Source of the DNA: CALRBF01 sp964646465
GTDB lineage: Bacteria; Patescibacteriota; Minisyncoccia; SW-4-49-11
Direction of reading: 5' to 3'
Assembly (NCBI GenBank): GCA_964646465.1
Contig: CAZYEN010000029.1
Span: forward strand, 1 to 64,000
DNA: 64,000 bases
Position numbers and translations under genes: made by a program. Of the stretch, positions 8,099 to 17,309 are shown one piece after another. Below the pieces are notes generated by a model. It searched no databases and was not told the origin of the DNA. It worked only from the letters and a program-made list of their open reading frames with translations. Position 1 is the stretch's first letter. Every line of letters starts with the position of its first letter.

Positions 8099-8134
8099 AG
8101 ATTTTAAGTTTAGAATATACTTAATTATAGCATA

Positions 8135-8196
8135 ATTATAGTCCCTCTATATATAAATGCAAATGATTTGCATTTATATATATTCTTTGATATACT
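8135..8196. promoter_or_regulatory. Divergent promoters sharing a Zur/Fur-like operator
   Basis: A 35-bp perfect palindrome (8148-8182, arms of 17 bases around G8165) has the core TGCAAATgATTTGCA. This is the 7-1-7 layout of Fur-family boxes (Fur, PerR, Zur), with the invariant AAT-n-ATT centre. Rightward, TTGCAT (8168-8173), 17 bases and TATACT (8191-8196) precede the GTPase gene. Leftward, TTGCAT (complement of 8157-8162), 16 bases and TATAAT (complement of 8135-8140) precede the DUF1653 gene. A bound repressor would cover both -35 boxes. Confidence 0.75.
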
Positions 8197-8220
8197 TTGA
8201 AAAGTAAATTAGATAATATT

Positions 8221-9300
8221 ATGCAAGATAAGCAAACTAAACTTTTACCGGTGACGGTATTATCTGGATTCTTAGGTAGTGGGAAAACCACTCTTCTTAA
8301 TGCCATTCTCAAAAATAGGCAGGGTCTTAAGGTTGCTGTGATCGTGAATGATATGTCTGAAGTGAATATTGATGCTGAATTGGTAGCTAATAATGAAGTC
8401 TCTCTAAGTCAGACTGAGGAAAAGTTAGTAGAGCTCAGCAATGGATGTATTTGTTGTACATTGCGGGAAGATTTATTGGTGGAGGTGAAAAAATTAGCTC
8501 AAGAAAATCGTTTTGATTATCTCGTGATTGAATCTACAGGAATATCTGAACCATTACCTATTGCTGAAACTTTTACTTTTGATGATGAGTCTGGAGATAT
8601 TTTGTCTAATTTCGCAAGATTAGATACTATGGTGACGGTGGTAGATACGGCTAATTTTATGAATTATCTTGCCTCAGAAGATCAGCTTAAAGATACTGAT
8701 GAATCTCTTGGGGAAGAGGATACCCGAACCATTGTAGGACTCCTTACAGATCAAATTGAATTTGCTGATGTGATTGTATTATCTAAAGTGGATTTGGTGG
8801 ATAAGGGAACTGTGGGTACTATTCGAGGTATTGTAACCAAGCTTAACCCTGATGCCAGAATTATTGAAGCGGTGAAAGGCGATATTCCTCTTAATGAGAT
8901 TCTCAATACCGGATTATTTGATTTTGATAAGGCTTCTCAAAATGTGGGGTGGCTCAAAGAGATGCGAGGAGAACATACTCCAGAAACTGAGGAATATGGC
9001 ATTAGTAGTTTTGTCTATGAGTCCAAAAAGCCTTTTGATAGACAAAAGCTGATGGAATTATTGCAAAATGGTACACTACAGGGCGTAGTCCGATCTAAAG
9101 GGTTTGCTTGGGATAATTCTGACCTTACGACAGCTTTATTATGGTCTCAAGCAGGGAATATTATCAATCTAGACCCGTATGGATATTGGAGTAAATCTAA
9201 GAGTGGGTATATTAAGGGGGAGCAAAAAATTGTCTTTATTGGAGCTAATATGGATAAAAAAGCTATTGCAGAAGCTTTAGATAAGTGTTTGGGGATATGA
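8221..9300 (+). CDS. COG0523 (CobW/ZNG1/YciC) metallochaperone GTPase
   Basis: COG0523 GTPases deliver metals, often zinc, to client proteins. Walker A is GFLGSGKTTLL near residue 14, the metal site is C76-I-C-C79 in SNGCICCTLRED, Walker B-like IESTGISEP follows, and the base-recognition motif is SKVDL. The C-terminal CobW_C domain covers roughly residues 240-355. The start at ATG 8221 is used because an upstream in-frame TTG (8197) directly abuts the -10 box. The Zur-like operator suggests induction by zinc shortage, as for Bacillus YciC. The next gene overlaps by four bases (ATGA). The metal specificity is inference. Confidence 0.9.
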   Translation: MQDKQTKLLPVTVLSGFLGSGKTTLLNAILKNRQGLKVAVIVNDMSEVNIDAELVANNEVSLSQTEEKLVELSNGCICCTLREDLLVEVKKLAQENRFDYLVIESTGISEPLPIAETFTFDDESGDILSNFARLDTMVTVVDTANFMNYLASEDQLKDTDESLGEEDTRTIVGLLTDQIEFADVIVLSKVDLVDKGTVGTIRGIVTKLNPDARIIEAVKGDIPLNEILNTGLFDFDKASQNVGWLKEMRGEHTPETEEYGISSFVYESKKPFDRQKLMELLQNGTLQGVVRSKGFAWDNSDLTTALLWSQAGNIINLDPYGYWSKSKSGYIKGEQKIVFIGANMDKKAIAEALDKCLGI

Positions 9301-10130
9301 TTTTAGCATTTTTAGGTAAAGGTGGTAGTGGTAAGTCTTCTGTATCTGCTCAGATGTCCCTTTATCTTGCTTCTCAGAGGAAAAATGTATTGGCTATTGA
9401 TGCTGATCATAATATGGATTTGTCATATAATCTGGAGGGAGAAGATATGATGTATTATGGAAATGCTTTAATGGATTTACAATTAGCAGTTGGTCTTGAT
9501 AAAGAAGAAAAGTATTCAGCTGTATTTTTGCAGAATATAGTGAAACGATTTACTTTATCTCCATTATCTTCTGAAATTGAGAAGTATTCTATGAAGTTGG
9601 AGAATGGTATTCGATTGATGAGTGCTGGACCTCAAACTGATGATGTCCTGTATGGAAAAGCTTGTAGTCATATTTTAACTACTCCATTAAAACTTCTTCT
9701 TCCTTTATTAGAGCTTCAAGAAAATGAGGTTGTGATAATTGATGAAAAAGCTGGAGCCGATGGAGTTTCTACAGGAATTATTACAGGGGTGGATATTGGA
9801 GTAATAGTTTGTGAACCAGCATTACATAGTATCAAAACTGCAAAGCAAATTGCAGAATTAATAAAATTTTATGAAACTCCTTATATGTTTGTAGGGAATA
9901 AAGTAACTTCAAGTGAAGACAAAAATTTTATTGAGGAAAGTTTGGGAGAGATTCCTATTGCTTACTTAATGGAAAGTACGAATCTAAAAAGAAATCCCTC
10001 TCTCTTGGTTTCAGAGTGGAGTGATGAGCTGTCCATGATATTCGAACATGCACAAAAGATATCTCAGAATAATCGTTTAGAAAGAACCATAAAGAAATTT
10101 CAACGAAATCAGAAATTTTCTCATAATTAG
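9297..10130 (+). CDS. CooC/ArsA/MinD-like P-loop ATPase
   Basis: The 277-residue protein has a deviant Walker A GKGGSGKSS at residues 8-16, the IDADHNMDL switch I block and the VIIDEKAG Walker B block, as in CooC-type ATPases that help insert nickel into enzymes. The ATG overlaps the TGA of the GTPase gene, so both are translationally coupled and share the metal-type operator. No carbon monoxide dehydrogenase or hydrogenase gene is in the window. A two-component metal-chaperone role is therefore inferred only from family and context. Confidence 0.8.
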   Translation: MILAFLGKGGSGKSSVSAQMSLYLASQRKNVLAIDADHNMDLSYNLEGEDMMYYGNALMDLQLAVGLDKEEKYSAVFLQNIVKRFTLSPLSSEIEKYSMKLENGIRLMSAGPQTDDVLYGKACSHILTTPLKLLLPLLELQENEVVIIDEKAGADGVSTGIITGVDIGVIVCEPALHSIKTAKQIAELIKFYETPYMFVGNKVTSSEDKNFIEESLGEIPIAYLMESTNLKRNPSLLVSEWSDELSMIFEHAQKISQNNRLERTIKKFQRNQKFSHN

Positions 10131-10218
10131 TTGCCGTTACCAAAGAGCTCACGAGAATGGGTTCTTTGGTGATGGGAACATTACCAGGTTACAATCCCTT
10201 TACGGAGACTCACACATC

Positions 10219-10926
10219 ATGTGTAATGCACATTTCAATGAACATCTTGCTCCTCTTAATCGTCGGCATTTGGAAGATGTTCAGACTTATTTTCCCTCTC
10301 AAGCTGAGTTTGCAGAAAAAGTCTTTCATGCGTTGATATCTAATTTGAATCCTCAGGTTAACCTTCTTGTTGCCTTTGTGGCTCTGAAGTATCAATATGA
10401 TCTTGGTATGAGAGGTATTTTTGGAAGATTTGGCAGAGTGCTTTATGCTCCACTTTCTATCGTTGCAAAAACAGGCTCTCATGAATGGATTCGTTTCCGT
10501 CCCATCGTTGTGGAGGAACTTCACAAAAGTTTCCTTTCCCTTATGATGGCGAAAGAGAATCGTCTAGCTTTGGAGGGTGTGATGGGTGAGTATGGACTTA
10601 CTCTATCGCAGAGACATTGCTGTGGCATTATCTTTGGAGAAAGTTCATCGGTATATCGCTTTGAGTCTTCAGATGAGTCAAAGTTGCGGAATGAAATGCG
10701 GAGTTATGCTGAATCAATGGGTATGCCTGTTAGAGTTGTAGAGTTTGATAATATCCCAAGTGAGAATAGTGATTTGGGAGTAGTTGAACGAGCATTTTAT
10801 GATTTGTGCAGTGATGTGTTTGCTCGAATTGCATTGCAAGGATATGAATCTTATATTGATCCTCGGCAAGAATTGCTCTGGGATGAAATTGTTCTCTCAA
10901 AACCAGTTTTTATGAATACTTTGTGA
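10219..10926 (+). CDS. Unknown soluble protein, 235 aa
   Basis: No family is recognised. The codon choice is visibly less AT-rich than in the neighbours, and a Shine-Dalgarno GGAG precedes the ATG by 11 bases, both unlike the usual genes here. The protein is mixed alpha/beta without membrane spans; it has the cluster QRHCCGIIFGES at about residues 130-141 and an aromatic C-terminus. The 88-base leader has two stem-loops (CCAAAGA with TCTTTGG, and GGGA with TCCC) and a TACAAT box. A weak hairpin with T-run (AAGCC...GGCTTTTC, 10939-10967) follows the stop. Confidence 0.55.
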   Translation: MCNAHFNEHLAPLNRRHLEDVQTYFPSQAEFAEKVFHALISNLNPQVNLLVAFVALKYQYDLGMRGIFGRFGRVLYAPLSIVAKTGSHEWIRFRPIVVEELHKSFLSLMMAKENRLALEGVMGEYGLTLSQRHCCGIIFGESSSVYRFESSDESKLRNEMRSYAESMGMPVRVVEFDNIPSENSDLGVVERAFYDLCSDVFARIALQGYESYIDPRQELLWDEIVLSKPVFMNTL

Positions 10927-10938
10927 GTTTGTACTCCA

Positions 10939-10967
10939 TCAAGCCTGGCACCATGTGTTGGGCTTTT
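10939..10967 (+). terminator. Weak Rho-independent terminator
   Basis: AAGCCTGG pairs partly with TTGGGCTT across a 12-base loop, followed by TTTC. It lies 13 bases after the stop at 10926. Confidence 0.45.
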
Positions 10968-10984
10968 CTATATTCAAAAAGATA

Positions 10985-11016
10985 ATATTGTAGTACAATA
11001 TATTTTAAATATTGTA
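10985..11016 (+). promoter_or_regulatory. Operator-like inverted repeat over a -10 box
   Basis: ATATTGTA-g-TACAATAT is a perfect 8-1-8 inverted repeat (10985-11001), and a third half-site ATATTGTA follows at 11009-11016. The right arm contains TACAAT (10994-10999), a plausible -10 box for the gene at 11038. The arrangement suggests a dimeric repressor; the regulator is unknown. Confidence 0.6.
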
Positions 11017-11037
11017 TCCCGAATCGATAAGAACAGA

Positions 11038-11742
11038 ATGATATATTGGAATCAAAGATTAGTAGTGGTATTACTTACTATAATAGCGTTGGGGATTGTA
11101 TCTATCAGTGCTATAGTATCTCCAAAGGGGGATGAGTTATTGGAGAAAAAAGCTTCTCTATCTTATAATTCCATGTCTGATCCTAGTAGGACCTTTAGCG
11201 TGGACCAAGAGGCCAATATACCTACTTGGTTTACCAGTGGGATTGCTTTATATTTAGCTATGACTGCAGCTATGATTGCCTCCGTTGTAAAATCTCAAGG
11301 AAGTAAACAATCATGGGCTTGGAGAGGAATATCTATAATGGCAATTTATATCGCTCTTGATGAAGTGGCGGGATTCCATGAACTGGCAATTGAGCCTATA
11401 AGAGATACCTGGGAAATAAGCCCTTGGTTATATCAGGCTTGGGTCATACCAGCTATGCTAGGAGTGGTTTTTATCGGGATTATTTATTCTAGATTTTTGT
11501 GGAAATTACCTATTTATACAAAAATTTATTTATGTCTAGGGTCCTTAACTTATATTACTGGTGCTATTGGAGTAGAGGCAATTGGAGGGTTTGTATTGAC
11601 TACTCAAGGTTTGAGTGATTGGTATGTTCAATTATCTCATATTGAAGAGTTTTTAGAAATGATGGGCTTGATCATTATTCTATATTCGGTTGTAGAATAC
11701 GCTCGTCGTGAGCTTAAGTCTATGACAGTGATTTTAAAATAG
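11038..11742 (+). CDS. Polytopic membrane protein with conserved-looking acidic/His motifs
   Basis: The 234-residue protein has six predicted membrane spans (near residues 8-27, 67-84, 97-113, 135-152, 160-185 and 205-222). Polar residues sit within or next to the spans: YIALDEVAGFHE at 110-121, GVEAIGG near 183, and HIEEFLEMMG near 204. Such D/E and H residues at membrane boundaries often bind metal or form a hydrolase site. No family name can be given with confidence. It has its own promoter region with an inverted-repeat operator. Confidence 0.65.
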   Translation: MIYWNQRLVVVLLTIIALGIVSISAIVSPKGDELLEKKASLSYNSMSDPSRTFSVDQEANIPTWFTSGIALYLAMTAAMIASVVKSQGSKQSWAWRGISIMAIYIALDEVAGFHELAIEPIRDTWEISPWLYQAWVIPAMLGVVFIGIIYSRFLWKLPIYTKIYLCLGSLTYITGAIGVEAIGGFVLTTQGLSDWYVQLSHIEEFLEMMGLIIILYSVVEYARRELKSMTVILK

Positions 11743-11823
11743 AAAAATGTATGACAACTATTGACAAAAGTTCAAAAATATGTTAGTGTCCATGATAAAT
11801 ATAATTAGATTAGATGTGTCGCT

Positions 11824-12924
11824 ATGATTAGATTGTCTTTCCGCAAGTTTGCATTTATAGCTCAGTTGGTTGTTTTGACTTTAGTATATCTATTTTATAT
11901 CATTTTTATTATACAACTATTAACAACAAAAGATTTAGGTAGATTAGAGTCTGCATGGTTAATAGTTTTAAGCGTTATAGGTCTATTTTGGATAAGTAAT
12001 TTATTATTAAAAATTAAAATAGTTAAAAGACATATTCGCAGACTTTTTGTATTAAATATCAATTTACTATTTAATAACCGTATAGTATGGTCTATTTTAG
12101 GTGTTTTTAATAAAAGATTTAAATTAATTAAAACTATATTTTTAGCATATCCAGCTAACCATAATTTCGCAAAAGAATATGTATTTGATAGTGTTTTAGA
12201 AGAGACTCGATGGTATCCTTGGTTTACAGGGTTTTTTATACAGAATGGAAAAGTCGGTTTAAAATTTGCTATATCTTCTACAGAGGATGACTTTAGAGAT
12301 GAAAATAATTTAGATCAATTAAGAAGTGTTTGGTTAAAAATGAGTTATTTACAACATCTTTTAGAGTCTGACCAAATGACTTTTGCGGGTATTTTGCCAG
12401 GAGTATTTTATAAAAAGAATATTATTAACAATCTTCCGGTAGAGTTAGATAATACAGTTCAAGCTGTTAAGAAGTCAGTTTTATTAGTTATTGAAGAGTT
12501 GAACTTAAATAATAAAACGCCAATTATTGTGCTTGGAGGGAAGGGTTTTATAGGAGATAAATTTATTACCGAGATGAGTGATAAAAAAATTTACTGTATT
12601 GATATAAAAGATAATAATTATAGTATAAATGAACTTATAAATTCTGCAAACGATAAAGTAATAATTCTCAATGTAGCAAGTCAGCGGGCGTTGCAAGATA
12701 ACTTGATTTATTTTAATGAAAAAGTTATTATAATAAATGAAGTATATCCGGAACCTTCTACTGAAATAGTTAATCGAATAAAGTCTCAAGGTGGAACTAT
12801 ATTTCACATTGTGGGTGTTTCGGGAAGATCTTTCCCAAGATTTCCAAGAGCATATAGGAATGGGATACCTTGCTGTGCTAGTTGGAACAGTAAAAATACT
12901 GATGTTAAATTGATAAAAATATAA
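11824..12924 (+). CDS. Unknown membrane-anchored protein with Rossmann-like C-terminal domain
   Basis: Two N-terminal membrane spans (about residues 10-33 and 43-63) precede a soluble region of 300 residues. Near residue 237 the segment IIVLGGKGFIGDKF resembles the dinucleotide-binding glycine loop of short-chain or saccharopine-type dehydrogenases, and IYCIDIKD would be the following strand. The C-terminus has a striking block, GVSGRSFPRFPRAYRNGIPC. The protein is not recognised. It lies 13 bases upstream of a 7TM histidine kinase, so the pair is probably cotranscribed and may act in one signalling pathway. Confidence 0.6.
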   Translation: MIRLSFRKFAFIAQLVVLTLVYLFYIIFIIQLLTTKDLGRLESAWLIVLSVIGLFWISNLLLKIKIVKRHIRRLFVLNINLLFNNRIVWSILGVFNKRFKLIKTIFLAYPANHNFAKEYVFDSVLEETRWYPWFTGFFIQNGKVGLKFAISSTEDDFRDENNLDQLRSVWLKMSYLQHLLESDQMTFAGILPGVFYKKNIINNLPVELDNTVQAVKKSVLLVIEELNLNNKTPIIVLGGKGFIGDKFITEMSDKKIYCIDIKDNNYSINELINSANDKVIILNVASQRALQDNLIYFNEKVIIINEVYPEPSTEIVNRIKSQGGTIFHIVGVSGRSFPRFPRAYRNGIPCCASWNSKNTDVKLIKI

Positions 12925-12937
12925 ATATAATACTGTA

Positions 12938-14554
12938 ATGATAGAATTAAATTTAATACAAATACTTTTAATTACAGTAGGTGTAACAAACTTTGCTTTA
13001 GGTCTATTGGTATTACTAAGCTTTAATAAGAAAAAAGATTATAGTAGTGGTTGGTTTGCTTTAGTTGCATTTTCTGTTGTTCTATGGACCAGCTCAATGA
13101 TTGTTTATAGAGGGTTTGATGATGTTAATAATATTGTGCTCTATACAAAAATATTATATAGCTCAGCTCTATTAATTCCTACAGTATTTTTAATATTTGT
13201 CAATAGATTGATTTCTAGTAAATATATATATATCAGTGAGTTTCTAGTTTTCTTTTTTTTCGTTGGTTTAGGTATATTAACCTTTTTCACCTCATATATT
13301 ATTGAGTCTGTAATAATTTTTAAACCATTAGAAAATACAATTATATTTGGTGACTTATTTTTTCTTTATGTACTATTTTTAATCATTGCATTCAATTTAT
13401 CATTTTATAATTTACTTATAGAGTATAATCGTTATAAAGGGATAAGAAAAAAACAAATTTTGTTCATCATTCTAGGTACAACATTATCTACATATCCTGC
13501 TTTTTTTACTAATTTAATATTGCCATGGATCGGAATATTTGCATTTAACTGGTTTGGACAATTATCGACTATATTTCTTATTATCTTCACCACCTATGCT
13601 ATTTTTAAACATCATCTATTTAATATAAAAATGATTCTATCAGAAATTCTTTTGGGAGTTATGGGAATTGTATTATTTATTTATATTTTTCTTTCTCGTA
13701 GCTTGTCTGAGGTAATAGTTAGTATTACATTTTTTATTATTTTTGTTATATTGGGATATAATTTGCTCAAGGAGTTATTAAGTGGAATCAAAAGAGAAAA
13801 AGAATTGGATATATCGAATAGGAAGTTAGAGGATACTATAGAGTCGAAGGATTTGTTTTTGAGAATGACTTCCCATCAGCTTAGAACTCCCCTTACCTCT
13901 TTAAATGGCTTTTTATCTCTGATTTTAGAACAATGGCAAAGTAAATATAAGATGAATGAATATACCAAAAATGATATTGTAAAAGTATATATTAATGTAC
14001 AACGATTGGTTGAATTAGTTAACGATGTACTTGCTCTAAATACAATCAAGGCCGGCAGATTTGGAGTTGTAATTAGGCCGAATATTGATATTAAAGAGGA
14101 GTTAACCTATTTAATTCAAGATAATAAATATATGCTTGATCATTTTACTACTAAAATCACTATAAAAAGCATAGGAGAAAATTTTATTGCTGATGTTGAT
14201 AGTGTTAGAATGAAAAGTGTATTTCAGAATTTATTATCTAATGCTATTTATTATGGTAAAGATAAAATTTGGGTTACTTTGATTGATGAGGGTGATAGGA
14301 TAAAAATTCGTTTTAGAGATAATGGGAATGGTATTGATATGAGTATAAGAGATAAAATTTTCAACCCTGGCTTTAGAGCGGTTGGTTTTGATGAAAGAAA
14401 TCCTAATGGCTCTGGTTTTGGCTTATTTATATCAAAAAATATTATTGATCTTCATCATGGTTCCTTGAAGTTAAAATACTCGGGGACAGATAATGGTTCT
14501 TTATTTGAAATAAAATTACCTAAAAAACCTCTAATTGATAAATACAACAACTAA
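12938..14554 (+). CDS. Sensor histidine kinase with N-terminal multi-span sensor
   Basis: The 538-residue protein has eight to nine hydrophobic spans in residues 1-280, as in the 7TM histidine-kinase N-terminal family, then a catalytic core. The H-box is TSHQLRTPL with phospho-acceptor His313. The N-box is FQNLLSNAIYYG, G1 is FRDNGNGID and G2 is NGSGFGLFISK. All catalytic motifs are intact. No response regulator is encoded next to it. The upstream unknown enzyme-like gene might make or sense its ligand, in the manner of quorum-sensing pairs, but this is inference. Confidence 0.85.
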   Translation: MIELNLIQILLITVGVTNFALGLLVLLSFNKKKDYSSGWFALVAFSVVLWTSSMIVYRGFDDVNNIVLYTKILYSSALLIPTVFLIFVNRLISSKYIYISEFLVFFFFVGLGILTFFTSYIIESVIIFKPLENTIIFGDLFFLYVLFLIIAFNLSFYNLLIEYNRYKGIRKKQILFIILGTTLSTYPAFFTNLILPWIGIFAFNWFGQLSTIFLIIFTTYAIFKHHLFNIKMILSEILLGVMGIVLFIYIFLSRSLSEVIVSITFFIIFVILGYNLLKELLSGIKREKELDISNRKLEDTIESKDLFLRMTSHQLRTPLTSLNGFLSLILEQWQSKYKMNEYTKNDIVKVYINVQRLVELVNDVLALNTIKAGRFGVVIRPNIDIKEELTYLIQDNKYMLDHFTTKITIKSIGENFIADVDSVRMKSVFQNLLSNAIYYGKDKIWVTLIDEGDRIKIRFRDNGNGIDMSIRDKIFNPGFRAVGFDERNPNGSGFGLFISKNIIDLHHGSLKLKYSGTDNGSLFEIKLPKKPLIDKYNN

Positions 14555-14597
14555 AAATGGGTAGAATAATTATATAATCGATTAATGAATATCTAAT

Positions 14598-17309
14598 ATG
14601 AAAAAAACTAAAAACTATTATCAGTTATCCATTGAAGAGTCTTTATTGGCTACTAAATCTAATCTTACTGGACTCACTAATCAGGAAGTATTGGATAGAA
14701 GGCGAGAATATGGTGAGAATATATTATTAACTAAGCAAGTAGAATCTCCTATTTGGCTGTTTTTAAAACAATTTCATAATGGATTAGTATATGTGCTTTT
14801 ACTAGCAGCTATTATATCTGTGATGTTTGATCATTGGGTGGATTTTTGGATTATTATTGTAATTATAGTTATAAACTCGATCATTGGATTTTATCAGGAG
14901 TATAGAGCTGAGAGAGCTGTAGTTGCTTTGGCTAAAAAAATATCTGTTAAGACCAAGGTCTATCGGGATGGACATCTAGAAGAACATGATGCAAAGGATT
15001 TAGTACAAGGAGATATTATTGTGTTGGAGGAGGGTGATAAAGTTCCGGCTGATGCGAGGTTGATTGAGGCTGTCGAACTACAAACTATCGAGGCTTCTCT
15101 TACCGGAGAGTCTCAGCCATCTTATAAATCTATAGATATTATTACAGAAGATGTAGGTATTGGAGATAGAAGTAACTTAGTTTGGATGGGGACATTGGTA
15201 GCTACTGGATGGGCTAAGGCTGTAGTAGTAGCTACTGGAATGAATACAGCTATTGGAGTTATTGCAGATGATTTAGACAAAGTAGAAATTGAAAGAACAC
15301 ACTTTCATATTCAAACAGATATATTAGCTAAACAACTGGCTATCTTTGCCTTTAGCTCGGCCGCTATATTGTTTGTAATCGGATTTTGGTTTAGACAATT
15401 ACCATTAGATGAAATGATTGGGTTTACTTTATCCGCTTTGGTTGGAGGCATTCCTGAAAGTTTACCTATAGTATTGATTGTAGTATTGGCTATTGGAGCT
15501 AAGAGAATGAGTGATAAAAAGGCCATTATTCGCTCTTTACCAGTGACAGAATCTTTAGCTGTGATGGACACTATTATTACAGATAAAACTGGGACTTTGA
15601 CTGAAAATAATATGACAGTGCAAAAAATATGGGTTTTAGGAGAGGAAATGGTAGATGTTAATGGTAGAGGCTTAGAGACAAAAGGAGAGTTTACACAAGG
15701 GACAAATAATATAATCCCCCTAGATTATCCCGGTATCTCTAAATTATTACATATAGCAGGTTTAGCTCATAATGGTCAGATATATGAAGAAGTTTTAGAA
15801 GATGGAAGTTCTGTCGTGAAGAGTGTGGGGGACCCAACCGAGGTAGCTTTATCTATTGTCTCAATGAAGTCTAATCTCAATAAAGATTTACTGGATAGTG
15901 ATTGGCATCGTTTGGCAGATTTGCCATTTCGTTCGGAGAATAAATTTCGAGCTACTTATCTTCACAATGTATCTCAAGATACCCATCAATTAATGGCTAT
16001 TGGGGCTAGTGAGACATTATTGAATTTGAGCAATAAAATTCTAGACAAACAAGGAAATTTAATTTCCTTGAATGATGAGCATATTCAGGAGATCAATAAG
16101 CAAGTAGCACATTTGTCTAAACAAGCAATGCGAGTTATCGCTCTTGCTTATAAAGATGAAAAAGATAATTTGAATGGCCTTAATGTTGAACAAGTACAGG
16201 ATTTGGTCTTTGTAGGACTAGTAGGAATTATAGATCCACCAAGAGCTGAAGTGGCACAAGCCATTGCACAAGCTAAACAAGCTGGAATTAGAGTGATTAT
16301 GGCCACAGGAGACCATAAAGATACTGCTCTTGCTATTGCTAAATCTATTGGACTTATTGATGAGACAGGTCAAGCTCTTACGGATACTGAAATTCAAGAA
16401 CTATCTGATAGAGAACTTTATAAAAAGTTAAAGACAATTTCTGTGCTAGCTAGATTAAGCCCTAGAACTAAAATGCGAGTAGCAGATATTTTTCAAAAAC
16501 ATAAACATATAGTGGCTATGACAGGAGATGGAGTCAACGATGCCCCGGCTCTTAAAAAGGCGGACATAGGTATATCTATGGGCATCAGAGGCACTGATGT
16601 GGCTCGGGAAGCGAGTGATATTGTGCTTACAGATGATAATTTTGTAAGTATAATATCCGCCGTAGAAGAGGGGAGGGTAATATTTAGGAATGTGCAACAA
16701 ACTAGTATATTCTTGATTACTACCAGTGTAGCGGAGATTTTATTATTTATATTAAGTTTGAGTTTAGGTTTACCACTACCACTTTTAGCAATTCAAGTCC
16801 TGTGTCTTAACCTAGTCACTAATGGAATCTCAGATATTGCCCTAGCAACGGAGCGAAGTCATAAGAATATTCTACTAGAGAAGCCATTACCAGTAAATAT
16901 GCCAGTAGTCTCACCTAATACCTATCCATATATTATAATCATGACACTTACAATGACTGGTTTAGGATTTTGGATCTATCTAGCTTATTTGGGCAATGGA
17001 ATAGAGCAGGCTAGAACAATGTTTTTCTTGTGCTTAGCCTTGATGCAATTAGCTAATACCTATAATATGCGATCCCCAAAAGAATCATTGTTTAGGATAG
17101 GATTTTTCTCTAATAAAATGATAAATCTAGCAGTTATAGCCTCATCCTTGATATTAGTAGCTATGATAACTATGCCATTTTTACAAAATATCCTACAATT
17201 CACACCCGTTTCTCTATATGATGCAATCTATTATGGCTTTATCTCAATCGTGGTTGTCATCGCCGTCGCCGAATTCTATAAGTGGAGAATGAGGTTGGAG
17301 GGGAAGTAG
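14598..17309 (+). CDS. P2-type cation-transporting ATPase
   Basis: The 903-residue protein has the full P-type layout: an N-terminal cation_ATPase_N domain, two spans, the actuator motif SLTGES, spans 3-4, the phosphorylation motif D329KTGTLT, the nucleotide domain, GDGVNDAPAL, and six C-terminal spans. Span 4 has PESLP in place of the SERCA PEGLP, and span 6 has NLVTNG where Ca2+ pumps have NLVTDG, followed by an Asp three residues later. The Glu of span 5 (VAEILLF) is kept. It belongs near the Ca2+/Na+ P2 pumps, but the altered span-6 site makes the ion uncertain. A TATAAT box lies at 14573-14578. Confidence 0.9.
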   Translation: MKKTKNYYQLSIEESLLATKSNLTGLTNQEVLDRRREYGENILLTKQVESPIWLFLKQFHNGLVYVLLLAAIISVMFDHWVDFWIIIVIIVINSIIGFYQEYRAERAVVALAKKISVKTKVYRDGHLEEHDAKDLVQGDIIVLEEGDKVPADARLIEAVELQTIEASLTGESQPSYKSIDIITEDVGIGDRSNLVWMGTLVATGWAKAVVVATGMNTAIGVIADDLDKVEIERTHFHIQTDILAKQLAIFAFSSAAILFVIGFWFRQLPLDEMIGFTLSALVGGIPESLPIVLIVVLAIGAKRMSDKKAIIRSLPVTESLAVMDTIITDKTGTLTENNMTVQKIWVLGEEMVDVNGRGLETKGEFTQGTNNIIPLDYPGISKLLHIAGLAHNGQIYEEVLEDGSSVVKSVGDPTEVALSIVSMKSNLNKDLLDSDWHRLADLPFRSENKFRATYLHNVSQDTHQLMAIGASETLLNLSNKILDKQGNLISLNDEHIQEINKQVAHLSKQAMRVIALAYKDEKDNLNGLNVEQVQDLVFVGLVGIIDPPRAEVAQAIAQAKQAGIRVIMATGDHKDTALAIAKSIGLIDETGQALTDTEIQELSDRELYKKLKTISVLARLSPRTKMRVADIFQKHKHIVAMTGDGVNDAPALKKADIGISMGIRGTDVAREASDIVLTDDNFVSIISAVEEGRVIFRNVQQTSIFLITTSVAEILLFILSLSLGLPLPLLAIQVLCLNLVTNGISDIALATERSHKNILLEKPLPVNMPVVSPNTYPYIIIMTLTMTGLGFWIYLAYLGNGIEQARTMFFLCLALMQLANTYNMRSPKESLFRIGFFSNKMINLAVIASSLILVAMITMPFLQNILQFTPVSLYDAIYYGFISIVVVIAVAEFYKWRMRLEGK

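Noticed and set aside
9285..9296. GTG start for the CooC-like ATPase
   Set aside because: The ATG at 9297 overlaps the upstream stop as ATGA and directly precedes the first beta strand and P-loop; the GTG adds four residues with no family support.
10131..10218. Riboswitch or tRNA in the leader of the gene at 10219
   Set aside because: Two short stems exist, but no cloverleaf or known aptamer core could be drawn.
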